Part shown: piece after piece, positions 1 to 8,488 of the stretch | Numbering within the stretch: position 1 is the stretch's first letter | How the letters are laid out: every line of letters starts with the position of its first letter | Source: Burkholderia sp. S171 | GTDB lineage: Bacteria; Pseudomonadota; Gammaproteobacteria; Burkholderiales; Burkholderiaceae | Reading direction: 5' to 3' | Length of the DNA: 52,601 bases | Assembly: GCF_009766085.1 (NCBI RefSeq) | Contig: NZ_LMUF01000071.1 | Span: forward strand, 762-53,362 | Notes under the pieces: generated by a model | Told to the model about the DNA's origin: nothing | Database searches by the model: none | Seen by the model: only the letters and a program-made list of their open reading frames with translations | Program-made: the position numbers and the translations under genes

Positions 1-110
1 AGCAGACCACTAACGCTAAGAGCAGCACCCCGGCATAGATCTCGACCACTAACACCGAAAGCAGCAACCCGGCACTAACCCCAACCGCTACCCTAAAACC
101 TGGCGCCCCC
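1..110 (-). repeat. Tandem array of about 39-bp GC-rich units (left copy)
   Basis: Two full units and a partial third can be read on the minus strand, with the core GTTAGTGGTC (reverse complement at 5-14 and 44-53) following a core of type GCCGGGTTGCTGCT. The spacing is 39 bp. The same family occurs at the right end of the window (52401-52514) in the opposite orientation. The array lies just beyond the 3' end of the lysR gene. There are no unique spacers between units, so this is not a CRISPR array. It runs off the window edge, so its full size is unknown. Confidence 0.7.
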
Positions 111-127
111 CCCATACCCTCCCACGC

Positions 128-1030
128 TCAACGCCCCAAATGCCCCTTCAACGTATCGCGGAATTTCTGAATCAAAGGTTCCTTCGACCGCCCCCGCCTG
201 ACGATCAACGCAAACGGCGCCTGATAGCCGAACCCCGCCGGCGCGAGAGCCCGAAGCCGGCCCTTGTCCACCCACGCCTGCGCGTAATGCTCCGGCAGGA
301 AGCCAATAAACGCACCGGACAAGATCAGGATCAGTTGCCCTTCCATACTGTCCACCGTCGCTTCGCTACGCTTGAACCCATGCCGCGCCAACTCTGTCTG
401 ACTCCAGTAGGCGCGCCCGACCATCCGTTGCTGGCTGATCGTTTCCTGCGGGATCTGACGCTCGTTAAAGAGCGGATGGCTGTCGCTGCAATACAACCAG
501 TGTTGCTCGCGATAAAGCGAATGGTAGATCAGCCCGTTCATGCGCAACTGAAACGCGCCGATCGCCAGATCAAGACGGTTGCCCAGCACACTAAGCTGCA
601 ATTCATAAGGGCTTTGCACATGCAAATGCAAATGCAGCGCCGGATGCTCGCGCGTAAATGCACCAATGATGTCGGAGAGCGGCAAGGCCTTATCGCTGAC
701 CGTGGAGTCCAGTACGCCAAGCTTGATACTGCCGCGGAGTTCTCCACGCAGCCCCGCAGCGTAACGCTCGAAACCGTCCACCTCGCCGAGCAGCCGCAAC
801 GCTTCCTGATGGAACTCTTCACCCTTTGGCGTCAGACTAAAACCACCGCGTCCGCGATGACACAGCACCACGCCCACCAGCGACTCCAATTGGCTCATGT
901 AAGTGCTGATAGCCGACGTGGACAAGTTGAGTTCCTGCTGCGCCGCGGCAAAACCCTGGTGTCGGATCACGCAAGTGAAAATGCGCAGAAGGCGTGCTTC
1001 AGGCAAAACAGTGGCCACATCAAACTCCAT
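128..1030 (-). CDS. LysR-family transcriptional regulator
   Basis: A 300-aa regulator. The N-terminal winged helix-turn-helix is visible at residues 10-60 (GFAAAQQELNLSTSAISTYM is the recognition region), followed by a periplasmic-binding-protein-like effector domain. I chose the ATG at 1030 rather than the upstream frame start at 1084, because LysR proteins normally begin about ten residues before the first helix. It is divergent from the agmatinase gene, with 186 bp between them, the usual arrangement for a LysR controlling its neighbour. Inference: it activates the agmatinase-aldolase-dehydrogenase genes in response to a guanidino compound or product. The ligand cannot be told from sequence. 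Confidence 0.88.
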   Translation of the reverse strand: MEFDVATVLPEARLLRIFTCVIRHQGFAAAQQELNLSTSAISTYMSQLESLVGVVLCHRGRGGFSLTPKGEEFHQEALRLLGEVDGFERYAAGLRGELRGSIKLGVLDSTVSDKALPLSDIIGAFTREHPALHLHLHVQSPYELQLSVLGNRLDLAIGAFQLRMNGLIYHSLYREQHWLYCSDSHPLFNERQIPQETISQQRMVGRAYWSQTELARHGFKRSEATVDSMEGQLILILSGAFIGFLPEHYAQAWVDKGRLRALAPAGFGYQAPFALIVRRGRSKEPLIQKFRDTLKGHLGR

Positions 1031-1111
1031 CGAATACGGTAAATAGCACCCAGCGAACTGTCCGATGACGAGACAGTCAAGCAATGCCCTCGGGCCGGAC
1101 GTGCCGATACT

Positions 1112-1130
1112 TTAGAAATAACTGAACTAA
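1112..1130. promoter_or_regulatory. Possible LysR binding site (TTAG-N11-CTAA)
   Basis: An inverted repeat with 4-bp arms TTAG (1112-1115) and CTAA (1127-1130), separated by exactly 11 bases, lies in an AT-rich patch between the divergent lysR and agmatinase genes. LysR sites typically follow a T-N11-A pattern with short inverted arms. The short arms make chance possible; the location is the main support. Confidence 0.35.
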
Positions 1131-1216
1131 ATATTTCGCGCCAGCACTTTGTCGGTGCGTCTATGAGCGCCAGAATTCAACGCAGACAGTTCGACGAATG
1201 AAAGTGAGGACGTGCC

Positions 1217-2167
1217 ATGGAAAAGATCTTTCACCAACCGCTCGGCGGTAACGAAATGCCGCGCTTTGGCGGCATCGCCACCATGATGCGCTTGCCGCAT
1301 CTCGTCTCGGCTGCGGGCCTGGACGCTGCGTTTATAGGCGTCCCGCTCGACATCGGCGCGTCCTTGCGGGCCGGTACGCGATTCGGCCCGCGCGGGATTC
1401 GCGCCGAGTCTGTCATGATCCGGCCTTACAACATGGCGACGGGCGCCGCTCCGTTTGACTCGCTCTCCGTGGCCGATATTGGCGACGTAGCCATCAACAC
1501 TTTCAATCTGCTGGACGCGGTGCGGATCATCGAAGAGTCGTATAACCGCATTGTCGAGCAAGATGTGGTGCCGCTGACCCTCGGCGGCGATCACACCATT
1601 ACGCTGCCCATCTTGCGTGCGCTGCATCGCAAGCATGGCAAGATCGGCCTCGTGCATGTCGATGCTCATGCGGACGTCAACGACCACATGTTCGGCGAGA
1701 AGATCGCCCACGGCACGACCTTCCGGCGCGCGGTGGAGGAGGGCCTGCTCGATTGCGATCGTGTGGTACAAATCGGTCTGCGTGCGCAGGGTTATACCGC
1801 CGACGACTTCAACTGGAGCCGCCGGCAAGGCTTTCGCGTGGTGCAGGCGGAAGAGTGCTGGCACAAGTCGCTTGAGCCCCTGATGGCTGAAGTCCGGGCC
1901 AAGGTGGCGGGCGGTCCGGTGTACCTGAGCTTCGACATCGACGGTATCGATCCAGCGTGGGCACCGGGCACGGGCACGCCCGAGATTGGCGGCCTGACGA
2001 CCATTCAAGGCATTGAGATCATCCGTGGTTGTCATGGGCTGGATCTGATCGGATGCGATCTGGTCGAAGTCTCGCCACCCTACGATACGAGCGGGAACAC
2101 GTCGCTGCTGGGAGCGAACCTGCTTTATGAAATGCTGTGCGTGCTGCCGGGCGTGAAACGTCGTTAA
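1217..2167 (+). CDS. Agmatinase / guanidinobutyrase-type ureohydrolase
   Basis: A 316-aa cytoplasmic enzyme of the arginase/agmatinase superfamily, which hydrolyses a guanidino group to urea plus an amine. The dinuclear manganese-site motifs are all present: GGDHT (about residues 122-126), DAHAD (about 148-152) and the C-terminal SFDIDGIDP. The N-terminal stretch MPRFGGIATMMRLP is typical of bacterial SpeB/GbuA proteins rather than arginases. Length is normal. The start at 1217 follows the purine-rich AAGTGAGGA. Context (divergent LysR, then an aldolase and a hydroxyacid dehydrogenase) suggests catabolism rather than putrescine biosynthesis. The exact substrate (agmatine, 4-guanidinobutyrate or 3-guanidinopropionate) cannot be decided here. 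Confidence 0.9.
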   Translation: MEKIFHQPLGGNEMPRFGGIATMMRLPHLVSAAGLDAAFIGVPLDIGASLRAGTRFGPRGIRAESVMIRPYNMATGAAPFDSLSVADIGDVAINTFNLLDAVRIIEESYNRIVEQDVVPLTLGGDHTITLPILRALHRKHGKIGLVHVDAHADVNDHMFGEKIAHGTTFRRAVEEGLLDCDRVVQIGLRAQGYTADDFNWSRRQGFRVVQAEECWHKSLEPLMAEVRAKVAGGPVYLSFDIDGIDPAWAPGTGTPEIGGLTTIQGIEIIRGCHGLDLIGCDLVEVSPPYDTSGNTSLLGANLLYEMLCVLPGVKRR

Positions 2168-2229
2168 GCTTCGACTCAGGCTTCGTTGTTAAGCCCCCAA
2201 GCCGCATCATCAGAAGGAAGGAACGGATC

Positions 2230-3000
2230 ATGGAATCAAGTACTACGTCCATTGTGGCGGCCGAACAAAAGGTCCGCGAGGATCTGGCGGCGCTGTATCG
2301 GCTGATGGCGCATTTCCGCATGACGGACATGATCGACACGCACATTACCGCGCGTTTGCCGGGCTCGAAACCCGCGTTCCTGATCAACCGCTACGGCGTG
2401 TTGTTCCACGAGATGCGCGCTTCGGATCTTGTGAAGATCGACTACGAGGGCAAGGTGATCGACGAGCGTGCACGCGATACGCCCGAACTCTTTATCGTCA
2501 ATGAGGCCGGTTTTACGATCCACTCGGCGGTTCACATGGCGCGCGAAGACATCGCGTTCGTCGTGCATACGCATACGGCGGCGGGGACCGCTGTGTCGGC
2601 GCAAGAGCAAGGGCTTTTGCCTATCAGCCAGCATGCGCTGAAGTTCTACGGCAAGCTGGGTTATCACGACTATGAAGGCATCGCACTTGACCTGGCCGAG
2701 CGTGACCGTCTGGTTGCCGATCTCGGCCCGCACAAGGCGATGATCCTGCGCAACCATGGCCTGCTCGCGGGTGGTGCGACCGCTGCACACGCGTTTCACG
2801 AGATCTACTTTCTCGAGCGTGCTTGCCAGGCGCAGGTGCAGGCGCTGGCCGGAGGCGTGCCATTGCGGATACCGCCAGAGCATGTTCGCGAACTCACCGC
2901 GCGGCAGTTTGAATCGGAAGGTGCGGACCCCATCATCGAATTGGCATGGCAAGCGGCGCTGCGCCTGATAGCCGATAACCTTCCCGATTACCGGTCCTGA
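2230..3000 (+). CDS. Class II aldolase/adducin family protein
   Basis: A 256-aa protein of the zinc-dependent class II aldolase/adducin fold. The metal-binding HTHTAAG motif sits near residue 115, followed by a third histidine region (SQHALKFYG), and a further conserved block is LRNHGLLAGG. Members include fuculose-phosphate aldolases, ribulose-phosphate epimerases and decarboxylases, and many annotated copies have no known substrate. The ATG at 2230 is preceded by AGAAGGAAGGA, a strong ribosome-binding site; the upstream in-frame start at 2137 lies inside the agmatinase gene. It is 62 bp downstream of that gene, so co-transcription is likely. Confidence 0.85.
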   Translation: MESSTTSIVAAEQKVREDLAALYRLMAHFRMTDMIDTHITARLPGSKPAFLINRYGVLFHEMRASDLVKIDYEGKVIDERARDTPELFIVNEAGFTIHSAVHMAREDIAFVVHTHTAAGTAVSAQEQGLLPISQHALKFYGKLGYHDYEGIALDLAERDRLVADLGPHKAMILRNHGLLAGGATAAHAFHEIYFLERACQAQVQALAGGVPLRIPPEHVRELTARQFESEGADPIIELAWQAALRLIADNLPDYRS

Positions 3001-3079
3001 TCCGCCGTCCGGCCGCATGATTCTCACGTCGTGCGCCGGTGTTTCCTGATCTCTTGTCGGGCCACTCTTCAAGCCACTC

Positions 3080-4006
3080 ATGACCAAGCTCGTACTCATC
3101 AGCCGAGACTACGACATGTCGGCGCTTGCGCCTGCGATCGTCGCAGCGGCACCCGAACTGCAGGTCCATTCATTCGGCGCGCCCGACACCAACGATGCGC
3201 AAGTCGCCGTGTGCTGGAATCCACCGGCGGGCGCATTGCGCTCGCTGCCTGACCTCCGGCTGGTGCACGGCATTGCTGCCGGCGTCGACAACATCTTGTG
3301 CGATCCCCATCTGCCTGCTGTACCGATATGCCGCGTAGTCGACCCATATCAGGCACGCGCCATGAGCGAATTCGTGATGTGGGGTGCACTGCATTTTCAT
3401 CGACAGTTCGATCAGGTGCTTGCCAATCAACGAGCCGGAATTTGGCAGGTGCCGGCGCAAAAACTCGCAATCGATTGCACCATCGGCGTGATGGGACTCG
3501 GGGAAATTGGCGCGCGGGTTGCCACCGATCTATTGCACGCTGGTTTTACCGTAAAGGGCTGGGCGCGCAGCACCAAAACGCTGTCGAGTATCCAGTCATT
3601 CAGCGGCCGGGACGCGTTGCCGGCGTTCCTGTCGGGTGTCGATATCCTCGTGTGCCTGTTGCCTCTGACTAGCGAGACGCGCGGTTTGTTGAACGCCGAT
3701 GTATTAAGGCAATTGAACCCGGGCGCGAAGTTGATTCATGTTGGCCGGGGCGAACATCTGGTGATGGACGCATTGCTTGCGGCCTTGTCTGACGGGCACA
3801 TGGACGGTGCAATCGTCGATGTTTTTCCTAACGAACCGCTACTGCCCGATGATCCTCTTTGGCGCCATCCGAAGCTCATCGTTACGCCGCATATGGCGGC
3901 AATCGCGAGCCTCGAAACCATTGGTTCGCAGATTGCTGAGAACGTGCGGCGTCTGGTGCGTGGCCAGCCGCTTAACAATCAGGTGGACGTGGGTCAGCGG
4001 CAGTGA
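3080..4006 (+). CDS. D-2-hydroxyacid dehydrogenase (glyoxylate/hydroxypyruvate reductase A-like)
   Basis: A 308-aa NAD(P)-dependent dehydrogenase resembling GhrA. The nucleotide-binding motif GLGEIG lies near residue 139. The catalytic Arg is in HVGRGEHL, Glu in VFPNEPLL and His in VTPHMAA, so the Arg-Glu-His set is intact. These enzymes reduce glyoxylate, hydroxypyruvate or other 2-oxoacids, or oxidise the corresponding D-hydroxyacids. It follows the aldolase by 79 bp and ends at a strong hairpin, so it is likely the last gene of the agmatinase operon. The neighbouring aldolase makes a short-chain aldehyde or 2-oxoacid a plausible substrate, but this is inference. Confidence 0.88.
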   Translation: MTKLVLISRDYDMSALAPAIVAAAPELQVHSFGAPDTNDAQVAVCWNPPAGALRSLPDLRLVHGIAAGVDNILCDPHLPAVPICRVVDPYQARAMSEFVMWGALHFHRQFDQVLANQRAGIWQVPAQKLAIDCTIGVMGLGEIGARVATDLLHAGFTVKGWARSTKTLSSIQSFSGRDALPAFLSGVDILVCLLPLTSETRGLLNADVLRQLNPGAKLIHVGRGEHLVMDALLAALSDGHMDGAIVDVFPNEPLLPDDPLWRHPKLIVTPHMAAIASLETIGSQIAENVRRLVRGQPLNNQVDVGQRQ

Positions 4007-4008
4007 AC

Positions 4009-4036
4009 GTCAGCGGGGCTGCGAGCCCGCGCTGAC
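4009..4036. terminator. Hairpin terminator between convergent genes
   Basis: A stem of 12 or more base pairs (GTCAGCGGGGCT at 4009-4020 with AGCCCGCGCTGAC at 4024-4036, one bulged base, GCG loop) starts three bases after the dehydrogenase stop codon. There is no clear U-tract. It probably ends the plus-strand transcript. Confidence 0.65.
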
Positions 4037-4042
4037 TTCATG

Positions 4043-4063
4043 CAGGAGCTACCCCCGCTCCTG
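4043..4063. terminator. Second hairpin in the convergent gap
   Basis: A perfect 7-bp stem, CAGGAGC (4043-4049) with GCTCCTG (4057-4063), and a 7-base loop. It lies between the convergent dehydrogenase and binding-protein genes and could serve either strand. Confidence 0.5.
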
Positions 4064-4123
4064 AAGACATTCGCTAGCTGAAACGTTTCCAGCCGCGAAC
4101 GTCACCGTGCCCAGTGTTGTCGA

Positions 4124-5335
4124 TCATTTCCACAACGCGCAACGCGATATGGCTTTGGACCCGAATGCCTGCTCGCCGGGTATGGTCGCGGTGATCGTGT
4201 AGAAATCCCACGGCTCCTTCGACTCAGACGGTTTCTTCACCTGCATCAGGTACATGTCGTGAATCATGCTGCCGTCGGGCCGGATATAACCCTTGGCGTA
4301 CATGTCGTCGATCTTCATCGTGTGCAGTTGCTCCATCACCTTCGTGCTGTCGGTTGAACCTGCCGCCTGCACCGCCTTCAGGTAGGTGGTCGCGGCCGAA
4401 TAGTCCGCGGCCTGCAGGCTGGTAGGCATTTTCTTCATCTTGGCGAAATAGCGCTGCGCCCATTTGCGGGTCTCGGCATCCTTGTTCCAATACCAGCTGT
4501 CGGTCGCGAGAAGACCTTGGGCGGTCTCGAGTCCGAGGCTGTGGATATCGGTGAGGAAGATCAGCAGGGCGGCAATCCTCATCGACTTGGTCAGGCCGAA
4601 TTCCTTTGCTGCCTTGATCGAGTTGATCGCGTCGCCGCCCGCGTTTGCAAGGCCCAGGACCTGGGCCTTCGACGCCTGCGCCTGCAACAGGAACGACGAG
4701 AAATCCGATGCCGATAACGGATGCCGCACCGCGCCGAGCACCTGCCCGCCATTCGCTTTCACCACCTCAGACGTGTTCTTTTCCAGGGCCTTGCCAAAGG
4801 CATAGTCGGCGGTCAGGAAGTACCAGGTCTTGCCGCCTTGCTTCGTCACGGCCAGACCGGTGCCGTTGGCGAGCGCGACGGTGTCATAGGCGTAGTGGAC
4901 CGTGTAGGGCGTGCATTGCTCGTTGGTCAGCGCGTCGGCACCGGCGCCCACGTTGATGTACGGAATCTTCTTTTCAGCGGCAATCTGGTTGGTTGCGAGC
5001 GCGGTCGCCGAATTCGTGCCGCCGATGATTCCGTTGACGCCGTCGCGGTCAATCCACTCGCGCGCCTTCGATGCCGCAATGTCCGCCTTGTTCTGGTGAT
5101 CGCCATACAGCAGTTCGATGGGCTTGCCATTCACCTTGCCACCGAAGTCGTCGATCGCCATGCGGATGGCTTCGAGACCTCCCTGGCCATCGGAGTCGGA
5201 GTAAAGGCCTGAAAGGTCTGTAATGAAACCGAGTTTGACTGAGTCGGCTGCTGCATGCGCCGCGCTCGCGGTGAAGCTCAGGATGGCTGCCGTGATGAGG
5301 CCGCGCGCAGAGCGTCGGGCGAGGGTGTTGTTCAT
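4124..5335 (-). CDS. Branched-chain amino acid-type ABC transporter substrate-binding protein
   Basis: A 403-aa periplasmic binding protein of the LivJ/Peripla_BP_6 type. An N-terminal signal peptide is clear (RRSARG, a hydrophobic core, then cleavage around AHA-A). The mature start VKLGFITDLSGLYSDSDGQG is characteristic of this family, and the C-terminal ISRCALWK resembles the usual SRCPLVK ending. The start at 5335 follows GGAGACAGGA; the in-frame ATG at 5347 overlaps that site and is less likely. No permease or ATPase gene lies beside it, so it is an orphan that must share a transporter or act otherwise. Its ligand could be an amino acid, amide or aromatic acid. Confidence 0.9.
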   Translation of the reverse strand: MNNTLARRSARGLITAAILSFTASAAHAAADSVKLGFITDLSGLYSDSDGQGGLEAIRMAIDDFGGKVNGKPIELLYGDHQNKADIAASKAREWIDRDGVNGIIGGTNSATALATNQIAAEKKIPYINVGAGADALTNEQCTPYTVHYAYDTVALANGTGLAVTKQGGKTWYFLTADYAFGKALEKNTSEVVKANGGQVLGAVRHPLSASDFSSFLLQAQASKAQVLGLANAGGDAINSIKAAKEFGLTKSMRIAALLIFLTDIHSLGLETAQGLLATDSWYWNKDAETRKWAQRYFAKMKKMPTSLQAADYSAATTYLKAVQAAGSTDSTKVMEQLHTMKIDDMYAKGYIRPDGSMIHDMYLMQVKKPSESKEPWDFYTITATIPGEQAFGSKAISRCALWK

Positions 5336-5712
5336 TCCTGTCTCCATGGGTTCTTATAAGCGGCAGCGAGGCTGCTGGGTATTCCGAGCAATCCGTCAGG
5401 ATCGAAAATAGCCGCTTGGGACGAATGAAGTCAAGGCTTACAGCATTGATGATGTGAGAAGACCGGGTATACCGGGGGCTGATCGTTACGCTGCGTTCCG
5501 CTGTTACACCTCCGGGGCGGTGGTTTATTCTCGGGCGCAACTATGGATGCCAGCGACCAGCGGTGCCCGCGCTTACTCGTCCACTGCCTCGCTTATTTTT
5601 TGAGCTGATTCGACATTTTTGCGGTTGTCAGGTACTACGTATTACTGATTAAAAATTTAAACCAAGCTACCGATCGTACATTACGACTTCGTCCCGATGC
5701 TCGTTGGACTGT
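5336..5712. other. 377-bp gap upstream of the binding-protein gene
   Basis: No gene is supported here. The half near arsC (about 5590-5690) is AT-rich, with runs such as ATTAAAAATTTAAA, and probably carries the minus-strand promoter of the binding-protein gene. I could not single out a convincing -35/-10 pair. Short open frames on both strands lack ribosome-binding sites and coding bias. Confidence 0.5.
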
Positions 5713-6072
5713 TTATTGCGCTTCGGGCAGGATCTCCAGAAGCAATTCGGCCGGACGGCATAGACGCGTGCCGGCGGGTGTCACCACGAACGGACGATTG
5801 ATGAGAACGGGGTGCGTCAGCATGGCGTCCAGCAATTGCTCGTCCGTTACCGCTGCGTCGGCGAGGTTGAGTTCCGCGAACAGCTTCTCTTTCTCCCTGA
5901 TCGCTTGCCGGACGCTTAACCCGGAATCCTTGATCATCTGGACAAGAGTGCTGCGACTGGGCGGCGTCTTGAGGTACTCGATAACTTCCGGTTCAATGCC
6001 TGCAGTGCGGATCAGCGCCAGGGAAGTGCGCGACGTGCCGCAGGCGGGGTTATGGTAAATCGTGACAGTCAT
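5713..6072 (-). CDS. arsC: Arsenate reductase (glutaredoxin-coupled, ArsC family)
   Basis: A 119-aa ArsC/Spx-fold protein. The catalytic cysteine motif HNPACGTSR is at residues 7-15, and the conserved RPFVVT and RLCRP arginines at the C-terminus match those that hold arsenate in E. coli ArsC. The enzyme reduces arsenate to arsenite using glutathione and glutaredoxin in the cytoplasm. It sits 136 bp downstream of an ArsR-family gene on the same strand. No arsenite efflux gene (arsB or acr3) is in the window, so this pair alone would not complete resistance. Confidence 0.92.
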   Translation of the reverse strand: MTVTIYHNPACGTSRTSLALIRTAGIEPEVIEYLKTPPSRSTLVQMIKDSGLSVRQAIREKEKLFAELNLADAAVTDEQLLDAMLTHPVLINRPFVVTPAGTRLCRPAELLLEILPEAQ

Positions 6073-6208
6073 GCTTTGCCTCCCATGAATTGTTAACGAG
6101 GGGTTTCGCTTTATCGATGCCGTTCAGCGGAGGCGTGTCGAATGGCGCCGAAGTTCGTCGAATAGAAAATTAAACGGCCATTCTAGCGAACCTTGACCAA
6201 GCCGTCGG

Positions 6209-6508
6209 CTACAAATGCAGCCTGATCTGTGCCGCGAAGGCGCGAATAACTTCTTCGTTTCGCGAGAGAAACATCCACTGACCAACGCGGGTCGAAACGA
6301 GCAGCCTTGCTTCTATCAATGCCGCGACGTGCGCTGATACGGTCGACTGAGACAGCCCGCTGCGTGCGTGGATTGCGTTCGACGGTACCCCACAACCCAG
6401 GTCGATGCATCCTCGCGCAAAGTACTTGTTTGGCGTCTTTAACCAGCTCAGGATCTCGCGCCGGAACGGGTTTGCGAGTGCCTTATAAATTAAATTCTCG
6501 TCAGCCAT
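6209..6508 (-). CDS. ArsR-family winged-helix regulator
   Basis: A 99-aa DNA-binding protein. The recognition helix region ARSGLSQSTVSAHVAAL and the wing VSTRVGQWMFLSRNE are typical of ArsR/SmtB proteins. The start at 6508 (MADENLIYKALANPFRREIL) matches the family's N-terminus; the longer frame to 6595 would add an unusual hydrophobic leader. It carries two cysteines (CIDLGC) just before the recognition region, roughly where metal-sensing ArsR proteins have theirs, but the spacing is not the classic CVC. It lies directly upstream of arsC on the same strand, which suggests a small arsRC unit, although arsenite sensing is unproven. Confidence 0.82.
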   Translation of the reverse strand: MADENLIYKALANPFRREILSWLKTPNKYFARGCIDLGCGVPSNAIHARSGLSQSTVSAHVAALIEARLLVSTRVGQWMFLSRNEEVIRAFAAQIRLHL

Positions 6509-6622
6509 AGATTTCGCCAAACACCACGATAGAAGCTGAAAAAATAGGAGAGAGGTAGCGACGAAACGCAAAGCGACGCCTTTGAGTCGTAGCATTCATT
6601 GCGACACCCGAACTCATCTGCG

Positions 6623-8488
6623 CTAGAACATGTCCGCAGCATTCTTGTGCGCAATGACTTGGGTTTGCGCTTCTTCCACGACTCGTGAGGGAATGAAGGG
6701 ACCGGTGATCATGTTCGCGTAGCTTTGGCCAGGGCCTACCATCGGAAATACATCGGCGTTGTAGTCGATCATCACCTCAAGGAAGGCGGGTCCGTCAAAT
6801 TCCACGAATTCCCTCAGCGTGTCCTCAAGCTCGTCTACCGCTTGAGCGCGACGGGCAAAATTAAAACCATCGGCTTGTGCCGCCATCACAAAGTCCTTGC
6901 TATGGAGCGCCTTGTCGCTGGTAAACATCCGCCCTTCGTAAAAGAGACGCTGCCACTGCCGGATCATTCCGTCCCCCCGATTGTTGAGCAGCAATACTTT
7001 GACGGGGATGCCGTAGGTGCTTGCCGTCTCCAGTTCGCCCATATTCATCCGAATGCTTCCATCGCCGTCGATGTCGATCACAAGTGCATCCGGTCGGGCC
7101 AATTGCGCGCCAATCGCCGCGGGCAGCCCAAAACCCATGGTTCCCATGCTGCCTGATGTCAGAAAGCTTCGAGGCTCGACGCACTCGAAAAACTGCGCAG
7201 CCCACATCTGATGCTGGCCGACGCCCGTTGTGATGATCGCTCGTCCACCCGTGATTTCGCTGAGCTGTTCGATAACCCGCTGCGGCTGGATCGCGAGGCT
7301 TTTTCGATCGTAGTTCATCCCGAAGGTCCGCTTCAGATCCATCACGTGCTCAAGCCAGTCGGACGATGACCGGGTCTCCGGACTGTGCTTGATCAAAGAC
7401 GATAAGGCATCCTTTGCATCCCCCACGTGACTCCAGTGCACGCGTTTGACCTTGTTAATCTCCGCCTCGTCGATGTCGATATGAGCGACATGACGGGCGG
7501 CGCGAGCGAATGATTCGGGCCGGCCACCGGCGACCCGGTCGTCGAATCGCGCGCCCACCGCAATGAGAAAGTCGCAGTCGTCAACGGCGTAATTCGCGCA
7601 AGCGGCGCCATGCATGCCGAGCATCCCGAGACACAGTTCGTGTTTTGCAGGTATCGCACCAAGACCCATGAGCGTGGTCACAACCGGAATTCCGTTGCGC
7701 TCGGAGAACATTCGTAGCTCGGCGCTCGCACGCGCCGTGATGACGCCCCCGCCAACATAGAGCAACGGCCGCTTACTCTGCCGCAATAGATCGAAGAAAG
7801 CGTTAGCTTTATCCCCGTCAAGACGCGCGCCTTTCGCCACCATCCGGAGACGATCGGAATAGCCGCGAAAATGCAGCGTACCGTGCCCGTGATAGGGCCC
7901 CGTCCAGTTCTGGATGTCTTTTGGCACGTCCACGACGACTGGACCAGGCCGGCCGCTGCGCGCAATGTCGAACGCGCTTCGCAGTGTTTGCTCGAGCTTC
8001 GTCGGGTCCGTAATCAGAAACACATGCTTCGCGCACGCCGACATGATGTTGAAGACGGGCGCCTCCTGAAACGCATCGCTGCCGATTGCGGCACGCGGCA
8101 CTTGTCCGCAGATGAGGACGACGGGAATCGAATCGCCGTAACAGTCGGCGATTGGCGTCAGGGCGTTGGTCGCGCCCGGGCCTGACGTGACCATGAAGAC
8201 GCCGACTTTTCCGCTGGCCCGCGCATAGCCGGCGGCCATAAAGCCCGCGGCCTGCTCATTGGCCGGCACCACAAACTTGATTTGACGCTCGGCATGTGCC
8301 GCGTTCGTTTCGTTATAACGAAACACGGCGTCGTACGTCGGCAGAATCGCGCCGCCGCTGTATCCAAATATTGTGTCGACGCCTTGCTCGGCGAGTACGC
8401 GCAGGATGATGTCAGCCCCCGAGAGCGTTTCGCTCGGATTCGTTGGGCTCAGATCGGCGGGTGAAGCAATGATTGGGTTTTGGGTCAT
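6623..8488 (-). CDS. Acetolactate synthase large subunit
   Basis: A 621-aa thiamine-diphosphate enzyme that condenses pyruvate with pyruvate or 2-oxobutyrate in valine, leucine and isoleucine synthesis. Visible motifs are the catalytic Glu in VPANEQAAGFMAAGYARASG, the FAD-region motif GQVPRAAIGSDAFQE, and the cofactor-binding GDGSIRMNMGELET block ending in LLLNN. A conserved MIRQWQ motif follows, as in biosynthetic (IlvB-type) enzymes rather than catabolic AlsS. The usual YPGGA near the N-terminus is GYSGGA. No regulatory small subunit (ilvN/ilvH) follows; downstream is arsR. Its start overlaps the stop of the upstream PfpI-like gene by 4 bp (ATGA), indicating translational coupling. Probably a second, specialised copy. 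Confidence 0.9.
   Translation of the reverse strand: MTQNPIIASPADLSPTNPSETLSGADIILRVLAEQGVDTIFGYSGGAILPTYDAVFRYNETNAAHAERQIKFVVPANEQAAGFMAAGYARASGKVGVFMVTSGPGATNALTPIADCYGDSIPVVLICGQVPRAAIGSDAFQEAPVFNIMSACAKHVFLITDPTKLEQTLRSAFDIARSGRPGPVVVDVPKDIQNWTGPYHGHGTLHFRGYSDRLRMVAKGARLDGDKANAFFDLLRQSKRPLLYVGGGVITARASAELRMFSERNGIPVVTTLMGLGAIPAKHELCLGMLGMHGAACANYAVDDCDFLIAVGARFDDRVAGGRPESFARAARHVAHIDIDEAEINKVKRVHWSHVGDAKDALSSLIKHSPETRSSSDWLEHVMDLKRTFGMNYDRKSLAIQPQRVIEQLSEITGGRAIITTGVGQHQMWAAQFFECVEPRSFLTSGSMGTMGFGLPAAIGAQLARPDALVIDIDGDGSIRMNMGELETASTYGIPVKVLLLNNRGDGMIRQWQRLFYEGRMFTSDKALHSKDFVMAAQADGFNFARRAQAVDELEDTLREFVEFDGPAFLEVMIDYNADVFPMVGPGQSYANMITGPFIPSRVVEEAQTQVIAHKNAADMF

Noticed and set aside
1..110. 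The edge repeats as a CRISPR array
   Set aside because: Units are contiguous and diverged with no unique spacers, and no cas genes are in the window.
140..1042. A 300-codon plus-strand frame opposite the first lysR gene
   Set aside because: It is the mirror of the lysR coding strand; the minus-strand product has clear LysR motifs and this one has none.
1127..2035. A 302-codon minus-strand frame opposite the agmatinase gene
   Set aside because: Arg/His-rich shadow translation without motifs; the plus strand carries the intact ureohydrolase.
6183..6410. An alternative 75-codon minus-strand frame overlapping arsR
   Set aside because: It is out of frame with the helix-turn-helix protein and shows no motif.
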